From: VAZQ01 sp963817015
GTDB lineage: Bacteria; Pseudomonadota; Alphaproteobacteria; Rhizobiales; Xanthobacteraceae
DNA length: 64,000 nt
Reading direction: 5' to 3'
Assembly: GCA_963817015.1 (NCBI GenBank)
Contig: CAWFMV010000004.1
Span: 62,001 to 126,000 of the forward strand
Shown here one piece after another: positions 8,114 through 17,279 of this stretch. The position numbers were made by a program, and so were the translations under genes. Each line of letters opens with the position of its first letter. Positions within the stretch are counted from its first letter, which is position 1. The notes below the pieces were generated by a model. It did not search any database and was not told the DNA's origin. It was given only the letters and a program-made list of their open reading frames with translations.

Positions 8114-9673
8114 TCAGCGGCTCGACACTTCCACGCCAAGCGCTGCGCCGATCTCGGCCTGCTTGACGGTGGTGCCGTGGCCGCCGGCAATCAGCGCGTC
8201 CTTGATGCTGTACTTCTTGAACGCCTCGCCGACTGCAAGCGTGCCTTCGCTGCGAGTCACCGGCCCACGCGGCGAAATGAGGTCGGTCACGAAGACGATA
8301 TTGTCCTTGACCACATGGCCGAGCAGATAGCCCTCGGCGTGCGGGTTCTTGATGTTGTAGATGCGGATCTCGTTGCCCGCATCGTCCTTGAGCGTGGTCT
8401 GGTCCTTGACCTCGGTGATGCGCACGGGCTTGCGCGCCTTCTGCTGCGTGTCGTTGGCGACCGTGCGCGGATTGCGCAGCGCGCGGTCGAAGTAGGCCCG
8501 AGTCGGAGCCGCCACCAGGATGGTCGCGCCTTCGGCCACGTAAGCGCGCAGGCCGCCGGAGTGATCCATATGGTGGTGGGTCTGGACAAGGTACTTGATC
8601 GGCTTGCCCGGATACTTGGCCTTGGCGAGATCGATGACGGTGCGCGACAGCGCTTCGCCATAGGGCGCGTCGAACACGACGAGGTGGTCCTTCATCGCGA
8701 CGATCAGGTTGTTGCCGCTGGCGCCTTGAGCGTGCTGCACATTCGGCGCGAGCTCGACCAGCTTCACGCTGACGCCCGCCGGCAGGTACGGCTGCTCGGT
8801 GTCCATGTAGCGTGACATGTAGAGCCGCCGGATGATCCACTGATACGGCACGTTGCTGGTCGCCGGCCCTTTGAGGGCGGAGCGCACCGCATCCGGAACC
8901 GTAAACGCGTCGCCCGCGATCGTCGGATTGGCCGCAACTTGACTATAGGTCACCTTGCCGACCTCGACGCCGCCGATCCGGTAGGACAGTGCGTGTGCAA
9001 CCTGAACGCCGCCCACGGCTTTCCAGTCGCTGAGCACGGCGTCGTAAGGCTGATCGCCCTGCACATTGTCATCGTCCATCGTGCGGATCGCCGCCGGCAG
9101 CTTGGTCCTGGCGTCGAACAGGATGGTGTAGCTCACGCTGCCGTCGTTGAAGCTGACCGCCCGGTAGGATTGCCCGCCGATGCGCTGGTTGCCGATCGCA
9201 CGCACGTCCTTCGGATTCTCCATCGCCTTGAGCAGGAGCGTCGGCGAGGCACGGTTGAGCTCGCGCTGAGCCGCCGCCATGCGCATGCTCGCCATCGCGG
9301 TGTTTGCGCCCTTGTCGTCGGTGACGAAGCCGCCGTTCGGCAGCACGGTCTCGGTGTATTTGATCATCAAAGCCGGGTCGGGATATTTGTGATCGCGATC
9401 CCATTGCGTGCGGGCGCGACCGCCGGCGAGATCACGGACCGCCGTGAATTTCACGTCCTCGACGTGCTTGGGATCCTTGCCGGCGACTTTCGATTGGCCG
9501 GGCTCAAAGTACTTAGCCTCGCCCGTGATGCTGACCGACTTGAGATTGCGCAGCGCGTCAGCGCCACCGAGCGCCTGGACCGCGTCACTCACAAGCTTTT
9601 GGACTTGCTGGGCCGACGCCGGCTGGCTGAGCGCCAGCAGCAAGGCGGCCGAGATCGACAATGCGTATTTCAT
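8114..9673 (-). CDS. Exported metallo-beta-lactamase-fold hydrolase
   Basis: A 519-residue periplasmic protein with a leader ending at PASAQ. Residues 23-290 form a lipoprotein-carrier-like beta domain (VSDAVQALGGADALRNLKSV is the entry helix). The C-terminal half is the metallo-beta-lactamase domain, with the dizinc motif THHHMDHSGG at 365-374 and later NPHAEGYLLGHVV, VTDLISPRGP and IAGGHGTTV. The substrate is unknown; relatives include quorum-quenching and sulfatase-like enzymes. It stands alone with a divergent methyltransferase upstream. Confidence 0.9.
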   Translation of the reverse strand: MKYALSISAALLLALSQPASAQQVQKLVSDAVQALGGADALRNLKSVSITGEAKYFEPGQSKVAGKDPKHVEDVKFTAVRDLAGGRARTQWDRDHKYPDPALMIKYTETVLPNGGFVTDDKGANTAMASMRMAAAQRELNRASPTLLLKAMENPKDVRAIGNQRIGGQSYRAVSFNDGSVSYTILFDARTKLPAAIRTMDDDNVQGDQPYDAVLSDWKAVGGVQVAHALSYRIGGVEVGKVTYSQVAANPTIAGDAFTVPDAVRSALKGPATSNVPYQWIIRRLYMSRYMDTEQPYLPAGVSVKLVELAPNVQHAQGASGNNLIVAMKDHLVVFDAPYGEALSRTVIDLAKAKYPGKPIKYLVQTHHHMDHSGGLRAYVAEGATILVAAPTRAYFDRALRNPRTVANDTQQKARKPVRITEVKDQTTLKDDAGNEIRIYNIKNPHAEGYLLGHVVKDNIVFVTDLISPRGPVTRSEGTLAVGEAFKKYSIKDALIAGGHGTTVKQAEIGAALGVEVSSR

Positions 9674-9887
9674 GCGTTACCTCCCGGTTTGCATCGAATC
9701 AGGGACTTATGCTTTCGGCCCGCTTGTGGGCACTTCCCGTCCCTGACATCACACTAGCATCAATACGGGGCGGGCGCACGGCCCCCTTCCCTCCGCGGTT
9801 GTGGTCTTACTGCCGCATGGTCCTTCTTTGTCTCTTGAAAAAACGTTATATTCTCCGAAATATTTCGTCATCGATGAGCTCGCGAGC

Positions 9888-10694
9888 ATGCTGACGGCGT
9901 CCACCTATCACGCAAGCGACGGACCGGCTTACGAACACTTTCTCGGACGCTGGACCAAGGTGCTTGCGCCACCTTTTCTCGATTTCGCCGAGCTTCCCTT
10001 GGACGGACCGCTGCTCGATGTCGGCACCGGAACTGGGAGCTTGGCGTTCGCCATGGCACAACGCTGGCCCTCGCGCCGGATTCTCGGGGTCGACGTTGCC
10101 GAACCCTACATCGCCTATGCGCAGTCGCTGGCGACAGAGCCGTCGCCTGCGTTCGAGATCGCGGACGCGAGCACCCTGCCTTTTCAGGACAGCACGTTCT
10201 GCGGAGCGGCTGCTCAGCTTGTTCTCAACTTCGTGCCGAACGCAGCGGCGGCCGTCGGCGAGATGAAGCGGGTGACGACACGCGGCGGGACAATCGCCGC
10301 CGCCGTGTGGGATTTTCGCGGCGGGCTCGTCTTCCAGAGGATCCTTTGGGACACGGCAGCCGGGATTGATCCGCAGGCGGGCATCGCCCGCGACCGGCTC
10401 TTTTCCAGCGCGCTCGCCCTGCCGGATGCCTTGCCGCGGCTTTTCAGCGCGGCGGGTCTTGGCGACGTGCAGCGCGGCTCGATCACGATCCGGATGAACT
10501 TCCTCGATTTCGCCGACTACTGGCAGCCATTGCTGGGCGGACAAGGTCCGTTCGGCTCCTATGTGGCCACGCTCTCAGTCGACATGCGCGGCCGGATCGA
10601 GGATGCGGTGCGGCGCGCCTATTGTTCAGGCGCGCCTGACGGCGAGCGGTCGTTGACCGCAACGGCGTGGGCCGTGCGCGGAAGAGTTCAATGA
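9888..10694 (+). CDS. Class I SAM-dependent methyltransferase
   Basis: A 268-residue cytoplasmic methyltransferase. The SAM-binding motif I is LLDVGTGTGSLAFAMAQ, followed by the acidic turn ILGVDVAEPYIAYA and motif post-I EIADASTLPFQD. The substrate is unknown. The open frame reaches back to 9801, but that part is not protein-like; ATG at 9888 starts TASTYHASDGPAYEHFLGRW, a normal lead-in for this family. The molbindin gene follows 40 bases later on the same strand. Confidence 0.85.
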   Translation: MLTASTYHASDGPAYEHFLGRWTKVLAPPFLDFAELPLDGPLLDVGTGTGSLAFAMAQRWPSRRILGVDVAEPYIAYAQSLATEPSPAFEIADASTLPFQDSTFCGAAAQLVLNFVPNAAAAVGEMKRVTTRGGTIAAAVWDFRGGLVFQRILWDTAAGIDPQAGIARDRLFSSALALPDALPRLFSAAGLGDVQRGSITIRMNFLDFADYWQPLLGGQGPFGSYVATLSVDMRGRIEDAVRRAYCSGAPDGERSLTATAWAVRGRVQ

Positions 10695-10734
10695 TGTCCT
10701 GTCAATCAAGATCATGCCAGCAAAGGAGAACGGT

Positions 10735-10941
10735 ATGAAACTCAGCGCACGCAACCAGCTCAAGGGCAAGATCGTGGATGTGATCAAGGGCGCGACGACG
10801 TCGCACGTCAAAGTGGATATCGGCCAGGGCACCATCGTCACATCGGCGATCACCAACGAGGCCGTGACCGATCTCGGGCTCAAGCAAGGCGACGACGCCT
10901 GGGCGATCATCAAGGCATCCGATGTGATGATCGGAAAATAG
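10735..10941 (+). CDS. Molbindin (TOBE-domain molybdate-binding protein)
   Basis: A 68-residue single TOBE domain of the Mop/molbindin family, which binds molybdate in the cytoplasm as a store or buffer. The pattern KLSARNQLKGKIVDVIKGA, VKVDIGQGTIVTSAIT and AIIKASDVMIG is typical. ATG at 10735 follows AAGGAGA with six bases between; the frame reaches 10714 but lacks a better site. It faces the DUF2478 gene, another molybdenum-associated family, which supports a molybdenum role. Confidence 0.92.
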   Translation: MKLSARNQLKGKIVDVIKGATTSHVKVDIGQGTIVTSAITNEAVTDLGLKQGDDAWAIIKASDVMIGK

Positions 10942-10983
10942 CCTCGCGCCCTGCTGGCCGTTTCGCCTTCTACGGCAGCGCTA

Positions 10984-11568
10984 TCACTTGAATAGCTCGC
11001 AGGCCTGCGCGTGCGGCAATCGATCCGACGGCTTGGTGCTCGACACTCTGCGCCACCAGCAGAGGACACTGTCGAGCGTGCACTCCAGCCTGACGGTCAT
11101 GCCGCGGGAGAACTGTGTCCAGCGCTCGAACTCGAATTCCGGAACCGCAATGATCAGCGGTGTCTGAGTTTCGGAGGCGGCGAGGATGGCATCGCGAAAG
11201 CCGCGGCCGGCCGCCTCCAGAGGCCCAAACCGGTTGACGATCACGGTGTCGACACCTTGCTCGATCGATGCCTTGGCTTGCGTCCCCATCTGGTCGAGCC
11301 AGCGCGCGTCGAGGCGGCAATGGCTGTTGGCCGCCGTGTCACGCTTGCCACCTACTTCAACGATCTGCCAGCTGTCGAGCACCATCACCCGGCCGGGCGA
11401 GCCGTCGCGCGCGCCGTCACGAAATTGAACCAGCCCGCACAGCCGCTTGCCGGTGGCTGCCAGATGCTCCGCGAAGGCGCAAAGCACAAGGTCGGGACGA
11501 TCGCCGGCTGAATAGACCAGCGCAGCGATATCTCCGTCGGCATCGGCGATCACGCCTTGCGTGCCCAT
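10984..11568 (-). CDS. DUF2478 protein, molybdenum-associated
   Basis: A 194-residue protein of DUF2478, a family often encoded with molybdate transport genes and annotated as a possible nucleotide-binding partner. The N-terminus IAALVYSAGDRPDLVLCAF and GKRLCGLVQFRDG is the family opening; DTVIVNRFGPLEAAGRGF is the conserved central block. No Walker P-loop is obvious. ATG at 11568 follows GGAGGCGTGAGCT. It is divergent from the aldehyde dehydrogenase across a region with two matching inverted repeats, so both may share a regulator. Confidence 0.85.
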   Translation of the reverse strand: MGTQGVIADADGDIAALVYSAGDRPDLVLCAFAEHLAATGKRLCGLVQFRDGARDGSPGRVMVLDSWQIVEVGGKRDTAANSHCRLDARWLDQMGTQAKASIEQGVDTVIVNRFGPLEAAGRGFRDAILAASETQTPLIIAVPEFEFERWTQFSRGMTVRLECTLDSVLCWWRRVSSTKPSDRLPHAQACELFK

Positions 11569-11592
11569 AGCTCACGCCTCCACACGAAGCTT

Positions 11593-11616
11593 CGCTATAT
11601 TGTATTCGATATAGCG
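11593..11616. promoter_or_regulatory. Inverted repeat, candidate operator 1
   Basis: A perfect inverted repeat with arms CGCTATAT and ATATAGCG around an 8-base spacer. It sits 25 bases upstream of the DUF2478 start. The same arms and the same spacer length recur at 11710-11737, so this is probably a binding site for a dimeric transcription factor. The factor is unknown. Confidence 0.6.
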
Positions 11617-11709
11617 TCGATCGCCAAGCACCATACCAAGTACCGCACCAAGTGCCGCGCCTATAGACAGTGTGGCAGCCCAGAGGCCAAGCGTGCACCC
11701 GGATTGCCT

Positions 11710-11737
11710 CTCGTTATATTCCACTGTATATAGCGAG
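11710..11737. promoter_or_regulatory. Inverted repeat, candidate operator 2
   Basis: Arms CTCGTTATAT and ATATAGCGAG, ten bases each with one mismatch, around an 8-base spacer. The core is the same as in the repeat at 11593-11616, 119 bases away centre to centre. It lies 40 bases upstream of the aldehyde dehydrogenase ATG, where a promoter is expected. Confidence 0.6.
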
Positions 11738-11776
11738 ATGAATCCAGCACTGCGCTTGAGGGAACCGGAGTAAGCC

Positions 11777-13208
11777 ATGGGCAACAATACCAAATTCTAC
11801 ATTGACGGCGCGTGGGTTGAGCCGCTCACGCCCCATCTTTTCGAGGTAATCAATCCAGCGACCGAGGACGTGGCCGGGCAGATCAGCCTTGGCTCGAGCG
11901 CCGACGTCGATCGCGCCGTCGCTGCGGCGCGGCGGGCGTTCACCACCTATTCGCAGAGCAGCCGCGACGAGCGGCTCGCCCTCTTGCAGACGGATCATCG
12001 ACGGCTTTGAGGCCCGCAACGGCGAGCTTGCGCGCGCCATGACGGCCGAGATGGGTTCGCCCATCACGTTCTCGAACGAGGTGCAGACCGTCAACGCGCT
12101 CACCCACTTCAAGGAGATGATCTCGGTCCTGAAGTCATACGAGTTCGAGCGGTTCATGGGCGGCACGCTGATCCGGCGGGAGCCGATCGGTGTCTGCGGC
12201 CTGATCACGCCCTGGAACTGGCCGCTGAACCAGGTCACGTCGAAGCTCGCGCCCGTGATTGCGACCGGCTGCACCGCCGTGCTCAAGCCGAGCGAGATTG
12301 CGCCGTTGAGCACCATTCTCCTTGCCGAAATCCTGCACGATGCCGGCGTACCCAAGGGCGTGTTCAACCTGGTCAATGGCGATGGCCCGACCGTCGGCGA
12401 GGCAATCTCGAACCATCCCGATATCGACATGGTCTCCTTCACGGGATCGACACGCGCCGGGATTTTGGTCGCCAAAGGGGCGGCGGCGACCGTCAAGCGC
12501 GTCGTGCAGGAGCTTGGCGGGAAGTCCGCCAACATCCTGCTTCCTGACGCCGATCTGGAGAAGGCCGTTCCGGCTGGAGTCCTGCGCTGCTTCACCAACA
12601 CGGGGCAGTCATGCCAGGCGCCCACCCGCATGCTCGTGCATCGCTCGCAGCGCGATGCTGCCATTGATCTGGCGAAGAAAGCAGCCGATCAGGTCAAAGT
12701 CGGCGATCCGCTTGATCCCAAGACCACGATGGGGCCGCTGGTCAGCAAAGCTCAATTCGACAAGGTGCAGGGATTGATCGAGCGCGGCATCCGCGAAGGC
12801 GCAACATTGGTTTGCGGCGGCGTCGGGCGGCCTGCCGACTTCAACCGAGGCTATTTCGTTCGTCCGACGGTGTTCGCCGATGTGACGCCCGACATGGCGA
12901 TTGCCAAGGAGGAGATCTTCGGGCCGGTGCTGTCCATGATGACCTACGAGACCGAGGACGAAGCGGTCGCAATCGCCAACGGCACGAGCTATGGCCTTGC
13001 AGGATACGTCCAGGGCCGCGACATCGAGCGGGTGCGCCGCGTCGCCGCAAGAATTCGTGCGGGGCGAATCTATTTGAACGGCGCGCCAGTCGACCGAAGC
13101 GTTCCGTTCGGGGGCTACAAGCAATCGGGCAATGGTCGCGAGCACGGCGTGTTCGGCTTCGAGGAGTATCTCGAGGTGAAGGCGGTGCTGGGCTATCAAA
13201 CGGCCTGA
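11777..13208 (+). CDS. NAD(P)-dependent aldehyde dehydrogenase, frameshifted
   Basis: An aldehyde dehydrogenase of about 476 residues oxidising an unknown aldehyde to its acid. Visible are PWNWPLNQ, GPTVGEAISNHPDIDMVSFTGS (cofactor loop), the general-base glutamate in VVQELGGKSANI near 244 and the nucleophile cysteine in NTGQSCQAPTR near 278, then KEEIFGPVLS and PFGGYKQSGNGRE. The first 71 residues are in another frame; removing one A near 11990 joins LALLQ to RIIDGFEARNGEL. ATG at 11777 follows CCGGAG. The two upstream inverted repeats suggest it is regulated together with DUF2478. Confidence 0.92.
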
Positions 13209-13247
13209 ACGCTGCCAGGACGCCGCCTCAAGGGCAAAGAGCCATCC

Positions 13248-13661
13248 ATGAAGATTCTCAGCAGCAAGTTGACAACATGCCGGGTGACCAAGGATGGCGC
13301 CTCGATCGAGCTGCAGATGTTGGATCACTCCCAAAAAGTCGTGACCCTGCAGCTTCCGTTCGACCAGGCGGAAGCGATGGCCATGACGCTGCCATCTCTG
13401 CTGACGTCCGCGCTCAGACAATGGACCGGGGATCAGGGCGCGCGCTATGTTTTTGGTCTTGGCAATTGGGCCTTGGAGTCAACGAAAGACCAGAACTGCC
13501 TGATCGCGACGTTGACGACTACGGACGGCTTCGCCGCCTGCTTCGGCATCCCCTTCGATACCTGCCAGGCTCTGGGCTGGAACCTCATGCAGCATGCCGA
13601 GGAAATCACCGAGGCCCGGCAGCTCGCCGATAGTGAGCCCGATGCCGGCAAGCTCAATTGA
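13248..13661 (+). CDS. Hypothetical protein
   Basis: A 137-residue soluble protein with no family I recognise. It alternates short strands (KTVTLQLPFDQAEAMAMTLPS-like pattern) with a C-terminal helix ending HAEEITEARQL. It follows the aldehyde dehydrogenase by 39 bases on the same strand and may be cotranscribed. The ribosome binding site is weak (AAAGAG). It is convergent with the amidohydrolase, 14 bases apart. Confidence 0.6.
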   Translation: MKILSSKLTTCRVTKDGASIELQMLDHSQKVVTLQLPFDQAEAMAMTLPSLLTSALRQWTGDQGARYVFGLGNWALESTKDQNCLIATLTTTDGFAACFGIPFDTCQALGWNLMQHAEEITEARQLADSEPDAGKLN

Positions 13662-13675
13662 CCGCCGGCACACGC

Positions 13676-14650
13676 TCAGTTCAGCTTCAGCAGCCGCGCC
13701 GCATTGCCGCCCATCACCTTCGTCGCGCTGCGCCGGCGTCATGCCGATCTGATCCATCATCTTGAGCCCCTGCATCTTGAGCGGGATCATCGGCGGCGAG
13801 TCGGTGCCGAACAGGAAGTGGTCCTCGCCGATCGGTCTTCAGGCACATCTCGGCGGCGAGCGGCGTGTAGCAGGCGGAATCGAAATACATCATCTTCAGG
13901 TAGTGGCTGGGCGGGTGCTTGATCAGCATCGGCTCGTAGGAGCCGAGGAAGAACGCAGAAGTCCTGCAGCTCGTAGGCATAGTCCATCCGCCCGATCACC
14001 TCGCAGATGCCGCCGCCGAGGTGGCTGCCGACGAGCTTGAGGGTCGGGAACTGCTCGAAGATGCCGCGCACGATCAGCCGCGCGAGCGACAGGCAATTGT
14101 CGGCCGGCCGGCCGATGCTCGACGCCAGCCGATAGTCGGCCATGGCCGGCGTGGTGCAGTCGCCCGGATGCACGAACACCGGAATGTCGAGATCGGTGAC
14201 GAGCTTGAAGAACGGCCGCGCCGCGTCCTCGTCCGGATAGTGGCCCTGGTGGCTCGAATTGATGATCACCGCGCGCGCGTCGTCCTGCTTCACCGCGCGC
14301 TCGAGCTCCTTGAGGCACTCGTCGCCGCCGCCGGGCACGCAGGTCGCCATCAGCACGAACTTGTCGGGATTCTCGTCGCGGCATTTGGCGAGATAGCGGT
14401 TCGAGCTTTCGAGCGCCGCGACGGTCTCCTTGGTGGTCTTGCAGAAGCGCAGGTAGTGCACCGCGTTGCTGATCACGGTCCGGTCGAGGCCGGCGAGCTC
14501 GTGCGCCGCCAGCACGTTCTCCGGCGTCATCGGGCATTGGCCCTGCCAGTACGGGTTCACCTGATCCTTGATGTCATGGATGTGCACGTGCCAGTCGATC
14601 AGCAAAGTCAGTCTCCGTTGTCTGCAGGCGACGTGCGGCGAGCGCGTCAT
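13676..14650 (-). pseudogene. Amidohydrolase of the ACMSD-like family, three frameshifts
   Basis: A metal-dependent amidohydrolase or decarboxylase of the amidohydrolase-2 type. The metal site opens with IDWHVHIHD, continues with VFVHPGDCT and LVGSHLGGGICEVIGRM, and ends with FGTDSPPMIPL. The protein is spread over several frames. Removing one base near 13955 (DF-AFFLGSYEP), one near 13835 (KT-IGEDHFLFGTD) and one near 13727 (AQR-TKVMGGNAARLLKLN) restores a normal protein end at 13676. ATG at 14650 overlaps the upstream TctC stop as ATGA, so the pair is translationally coupled; a later TTG before LIDWHVH is also possible. Confidence 0.82.
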
Positions 14651-15702
14651 TGAATACCGAGGATCGTCTTCAGCGTCACCAGCGCCTCGGCCGGCGTCGC
14701 GATGGTGCGATTGACGATCTCGTCGAGCTCCTCGCCGCGCGCCGGGCGTCGACTTCGAGGCCGCGCTTGTCGCGCATCGGCGAGAAATTCCGGATCGGCC
14801 ACCATGGCGTCGAAGGCGCGGCGCAGCAGCGCGACCCGTTCAGGCGGCACGTTCGGCGGCGCGACCACGCTCCAGCCGATGCCGGCGTCGGAATTCTGAA
14901 ATTCGAAGATGCGCCGGCCCTCCTCGGTCTTCGCCAGCGTCGCCGATCAGCGGCACGTCCGGCAAGCTCCGGATGCGACTTGACGCCGGCCTGGAACGGG
15001 ATCACCACGAACTTGTCGCGCAGCCACTGCGCGCGCTGGGTCTTCAGCAGCGTCCATGACGCCATGCGGCCGTCGACCTCGCCGCGCTCGACCGCGAGGT
15101 CGACGTCGGGGCCGCCGCGATAGCCGGTGACGATCTTGAACCTGGTGTCGGCGAGCGCATTGAGCAGCGTCGGCGTGATGAAGGTCTCGCGTGGTCGGCC
15201 CCCAGGAGCCCGCCACGACCGGGATGCGGCGCAGGTCCTCCGCGCGTCTTCACGCCGGTGCGCGCCGCGATGAACATCACGCCCGGATAGGTCGACGAGC
15301 GTGCCGATCCAGTTGAACCGGCGCACATCGTATTTGGCGGTCTCCGGCCGCAGCCGCTGATTGATCGCGACGTCGCGCGGCAGGATCGCAAGCTCGGTGC
15401 CGTCCTGCGCCGCCTTCTCGGCGAAATGCAGAATGCCGACCAGGCCGCCGGCGCCGGGCATGATACTGCACCGTCATCGCCGGCTGGCCGGGAAGATGCT
15501 TGGGCAGATGGGTGGCGGCGAGCCGGGCATAGAGGTCGTAGGAGCCGCCCGGCTCGAACGTGATCGTGAGCTTGATCGTCTTGTTGCGGAAGAAATCGGC
15601 GTCGCCCTGCGCCCAAGCCACGCTGCAAGCCACGCCACAAGCCGCTTGGCCCGTCATGGCGCACAGTACGACCAGCGCCGTCAACCGGACCTTCGCCGGC
15701 AT
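14647..15702 (-). pseudogene. Bug/TctC-type binding protein, many frameshifts
   Basis: An exported binding protein. ATG at 15702 follows GGGAGGAAGCGAGC, and the leader VRLTALVVLCAMTGQAACG is clear. Family-like blocks are TIKLTITFEPGGSYDLYARL, MPGAGGLVGILHFAEKAA, VTGYRGGPDVDLAVERGEVD and PPNVPPERVALLRRAFDAM. At least seven frame changes occur; six that I resolved (near 15469, 15297, 15244, 15193, 14963 and 14940) are each mended by removing one base. A two-base GC gain near 14745 may be another. The coupled amidohydrolase suggests that uptake and degradation of one substrate are linked. Confidence 0.8.
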
Positions 15703-16330
15703 GCTCGCTTCCTCCCGTTCGACGCGGCTGGTCCGCGCCGTCGTTATGATGCAATCTTGGAGGAGCCAATACCGCAGTTCAAGCGTCCGCGGCGCCATAA
15801 CGCGGGCTTCAACCTTCCGCCACCCGACAGCGGATGCCAAACTCGATCCGTCCGCGTGAGCTTGGCATGGACATCAAGAAACGATTGAGGCGACAAGCAC
15901 TCGGCTTGCGGGAAAGCCTCAGGTCGATTTAATGCTCAAGTAGAGCCCGCACGGCGTCAACAAGTCTCAAAAGCTGGCGCCGCGCGGGTTGGCGGCGAGC
16001 GCGAAATGAAGCAATCTAGTGCCGTCGATTTGAGGTTCCTACACCACCTGCGGCAAACTCTGTTAGGAACCACAAATCGAAAAGCGGCACTAGAATCATA
16101 GAGTTGCTAGTGCCCCTTTGTTTCGGAAGCTCGTGTCAGGGCGTGCTGAAGTGTATCGCGAATTTCGGAGACGGGGCACTAGACCATGTTTCGCTGAGAT
16201 CGAGCCACAGGGGCTGCTCAAGCCCGCGCACCTCCGTCTCCGCGAGGCGAAGCGCGGCACTCCGAACGGGTAGACCGTAACGGCTCAAGCGGGACATGGT
16301 GTCATCGAGGGTCAAACCGGGGGCCACGGG
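15703..16330. other. Gene-free region with nested palindrome
   Basis: No gene is seen in this stretch of 628 bases. It holds the first copy of a nested palindrome (16016-16110, listed separately) and the upstream region of the universal stress protein gene. Confidence 0.55.
16016..16110. repeat. Nested palindromic element, copy A
   Basis: An imperfect long hairpin built from three nested arm pairs: CTAGTGCCG with CGGCACTAG, TCGATTTG with CAAATCGA, and GGTTCCTA with TAGGAACC, followed by TCATAGAGTTGCTAG. A second, shorter copy lies at 17194-17279, so the universal stress protein gene is bracketed by this element. It resembles the small palindromic elements of rhizobial intergenic DNA. Confidence 0.75.
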
Positions 16331-17171
16331 ATGAAATCGATACTCGTTCCGATCGAAAACATCGAAGGCATGGCATCGGCGCTGGAAACGGCGCTGCTGC
16401 TGGGGCGGTTGCGCGGAAGCTACATCGAGGGTTTTGCGCTGCGCTTTGCCATCAGCGAGTTCATCGCGATCGATCCGGCAGGCAGCATCCCGCTCGAAAC
16501 CTATCGCCAGGACAGCCTGGAGGAAGCGGCTGCGGCGCGCCAGCTGTTCGAAACATTCATGCGGAATCACAACGTGCCGGGGGCAAGCGGGCCGTCCAGC
16601 GGTCCGTCCTACGGCTGGCTCGACAACGCCCCGGCGGGCGAGGGTTTTGTCGGCAGCCATGGCCGGGTGTTCGACGTTACAGTGCTCGGCAGGCCCACTG
16701 CCAACACGGTCGGGCTCCACAACCGCGCCATCGAGTTCGAGCCTGTTCGAGAGCGGCCGTCCGGTCCTGCTGGCGCCGCCCGCTGCGCCATCGCAGATTG
16801 CCACAACGATCATGGTGCACTGGAACGGGAGCCCCGAGCAGACGCGCACGACAGCCTTTGCCATGCCACTCCTGCAGCAGGCGCGCCGCGTGATCGTGCT
16901 GAACGTCGCCGGTGGACAGGGTGTTTCCGGCCCGCCTGCCCAGCAGGTGGTCACATATCTCAAGCGCGGCGGCGTTCCCGCCGAGCTGATGAATGTCGGG
17001 CTCGAGGGCCGCAGCACCGGCGAGGTCGTGCTGGCGGTGGCCAAAGCACAAGGCTGCGACTTGCTGGTCAAGGGCGCCTTCACGCAAAGCCGGCTGCGGC
17101 AGATGATCTTCGGTGGCACGACCAGCCACATCCTGGCCAATGCGGAGCTGCCGGTGCTGATGGCACACTGA
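16331..17171 (+). CDS. Universal stress protein, two UspA domains, frameshifted
   Basis: A tandem UspA-domain protein of about 279 residues. The first domain opens with KSILVPIENIEGMASALETA; the second has IMVHWNGSPEQTRTTAFAMP and ends with LLVKGAFTQSRLRQMIFGG and the typical HILANAELPVLMAH. The first domain is less well conserved. One extra C near 16744 breaks the frame; without it AIEFE joins LFESGRPVLLAPPA. Such proteins bind ATP or dimerise during stress. No obvious partner is adjacent. Confidence 0.85.
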
Positions 17172-17193
17172 ATGGGCTTGCGGGCCCTGCGAC

Positions 17194-17279
17194 CTGGTGC
17201 CGCCGATTTGCAGTTCCTACACCACCTGCAGCAAAGAACTTTAAATCGAGAAGCGGCACTAGCGTCATAGAGTTTCTAG
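17194..17279. repeat. Nested palindromic element, copy B
   Basis: This copy shares CGATTTG, AGTTCCTACACCACCTGC, AATCGAGAAGCGGCACTAG and TCATAGAGTTTCTAG with copy A at 16016-16110, in the same orientation. It has lost the inner TAGGAACC arm, so its hairpin is shorter. It lies directly downstream of the universal stress protein gene and at the stop of the convergent exported protein. Confidence 0.72.

Noticed and set aside
7755..8840. A 361-residue minus frame that ends with the antitoxin tail
   Set aside because: Only the last part is the antitoxin; the rest is a shifted frame of the metallo-beta-lactamase gene.
11572..11793. A 73-residue minus frame with a glycine-rich hydrophobic helix
   Set aside because: It overlaps the aldehyde dehydrogenase start and both inverted repeats, and has no good ribosome site. 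It cannot be fully ruled out.
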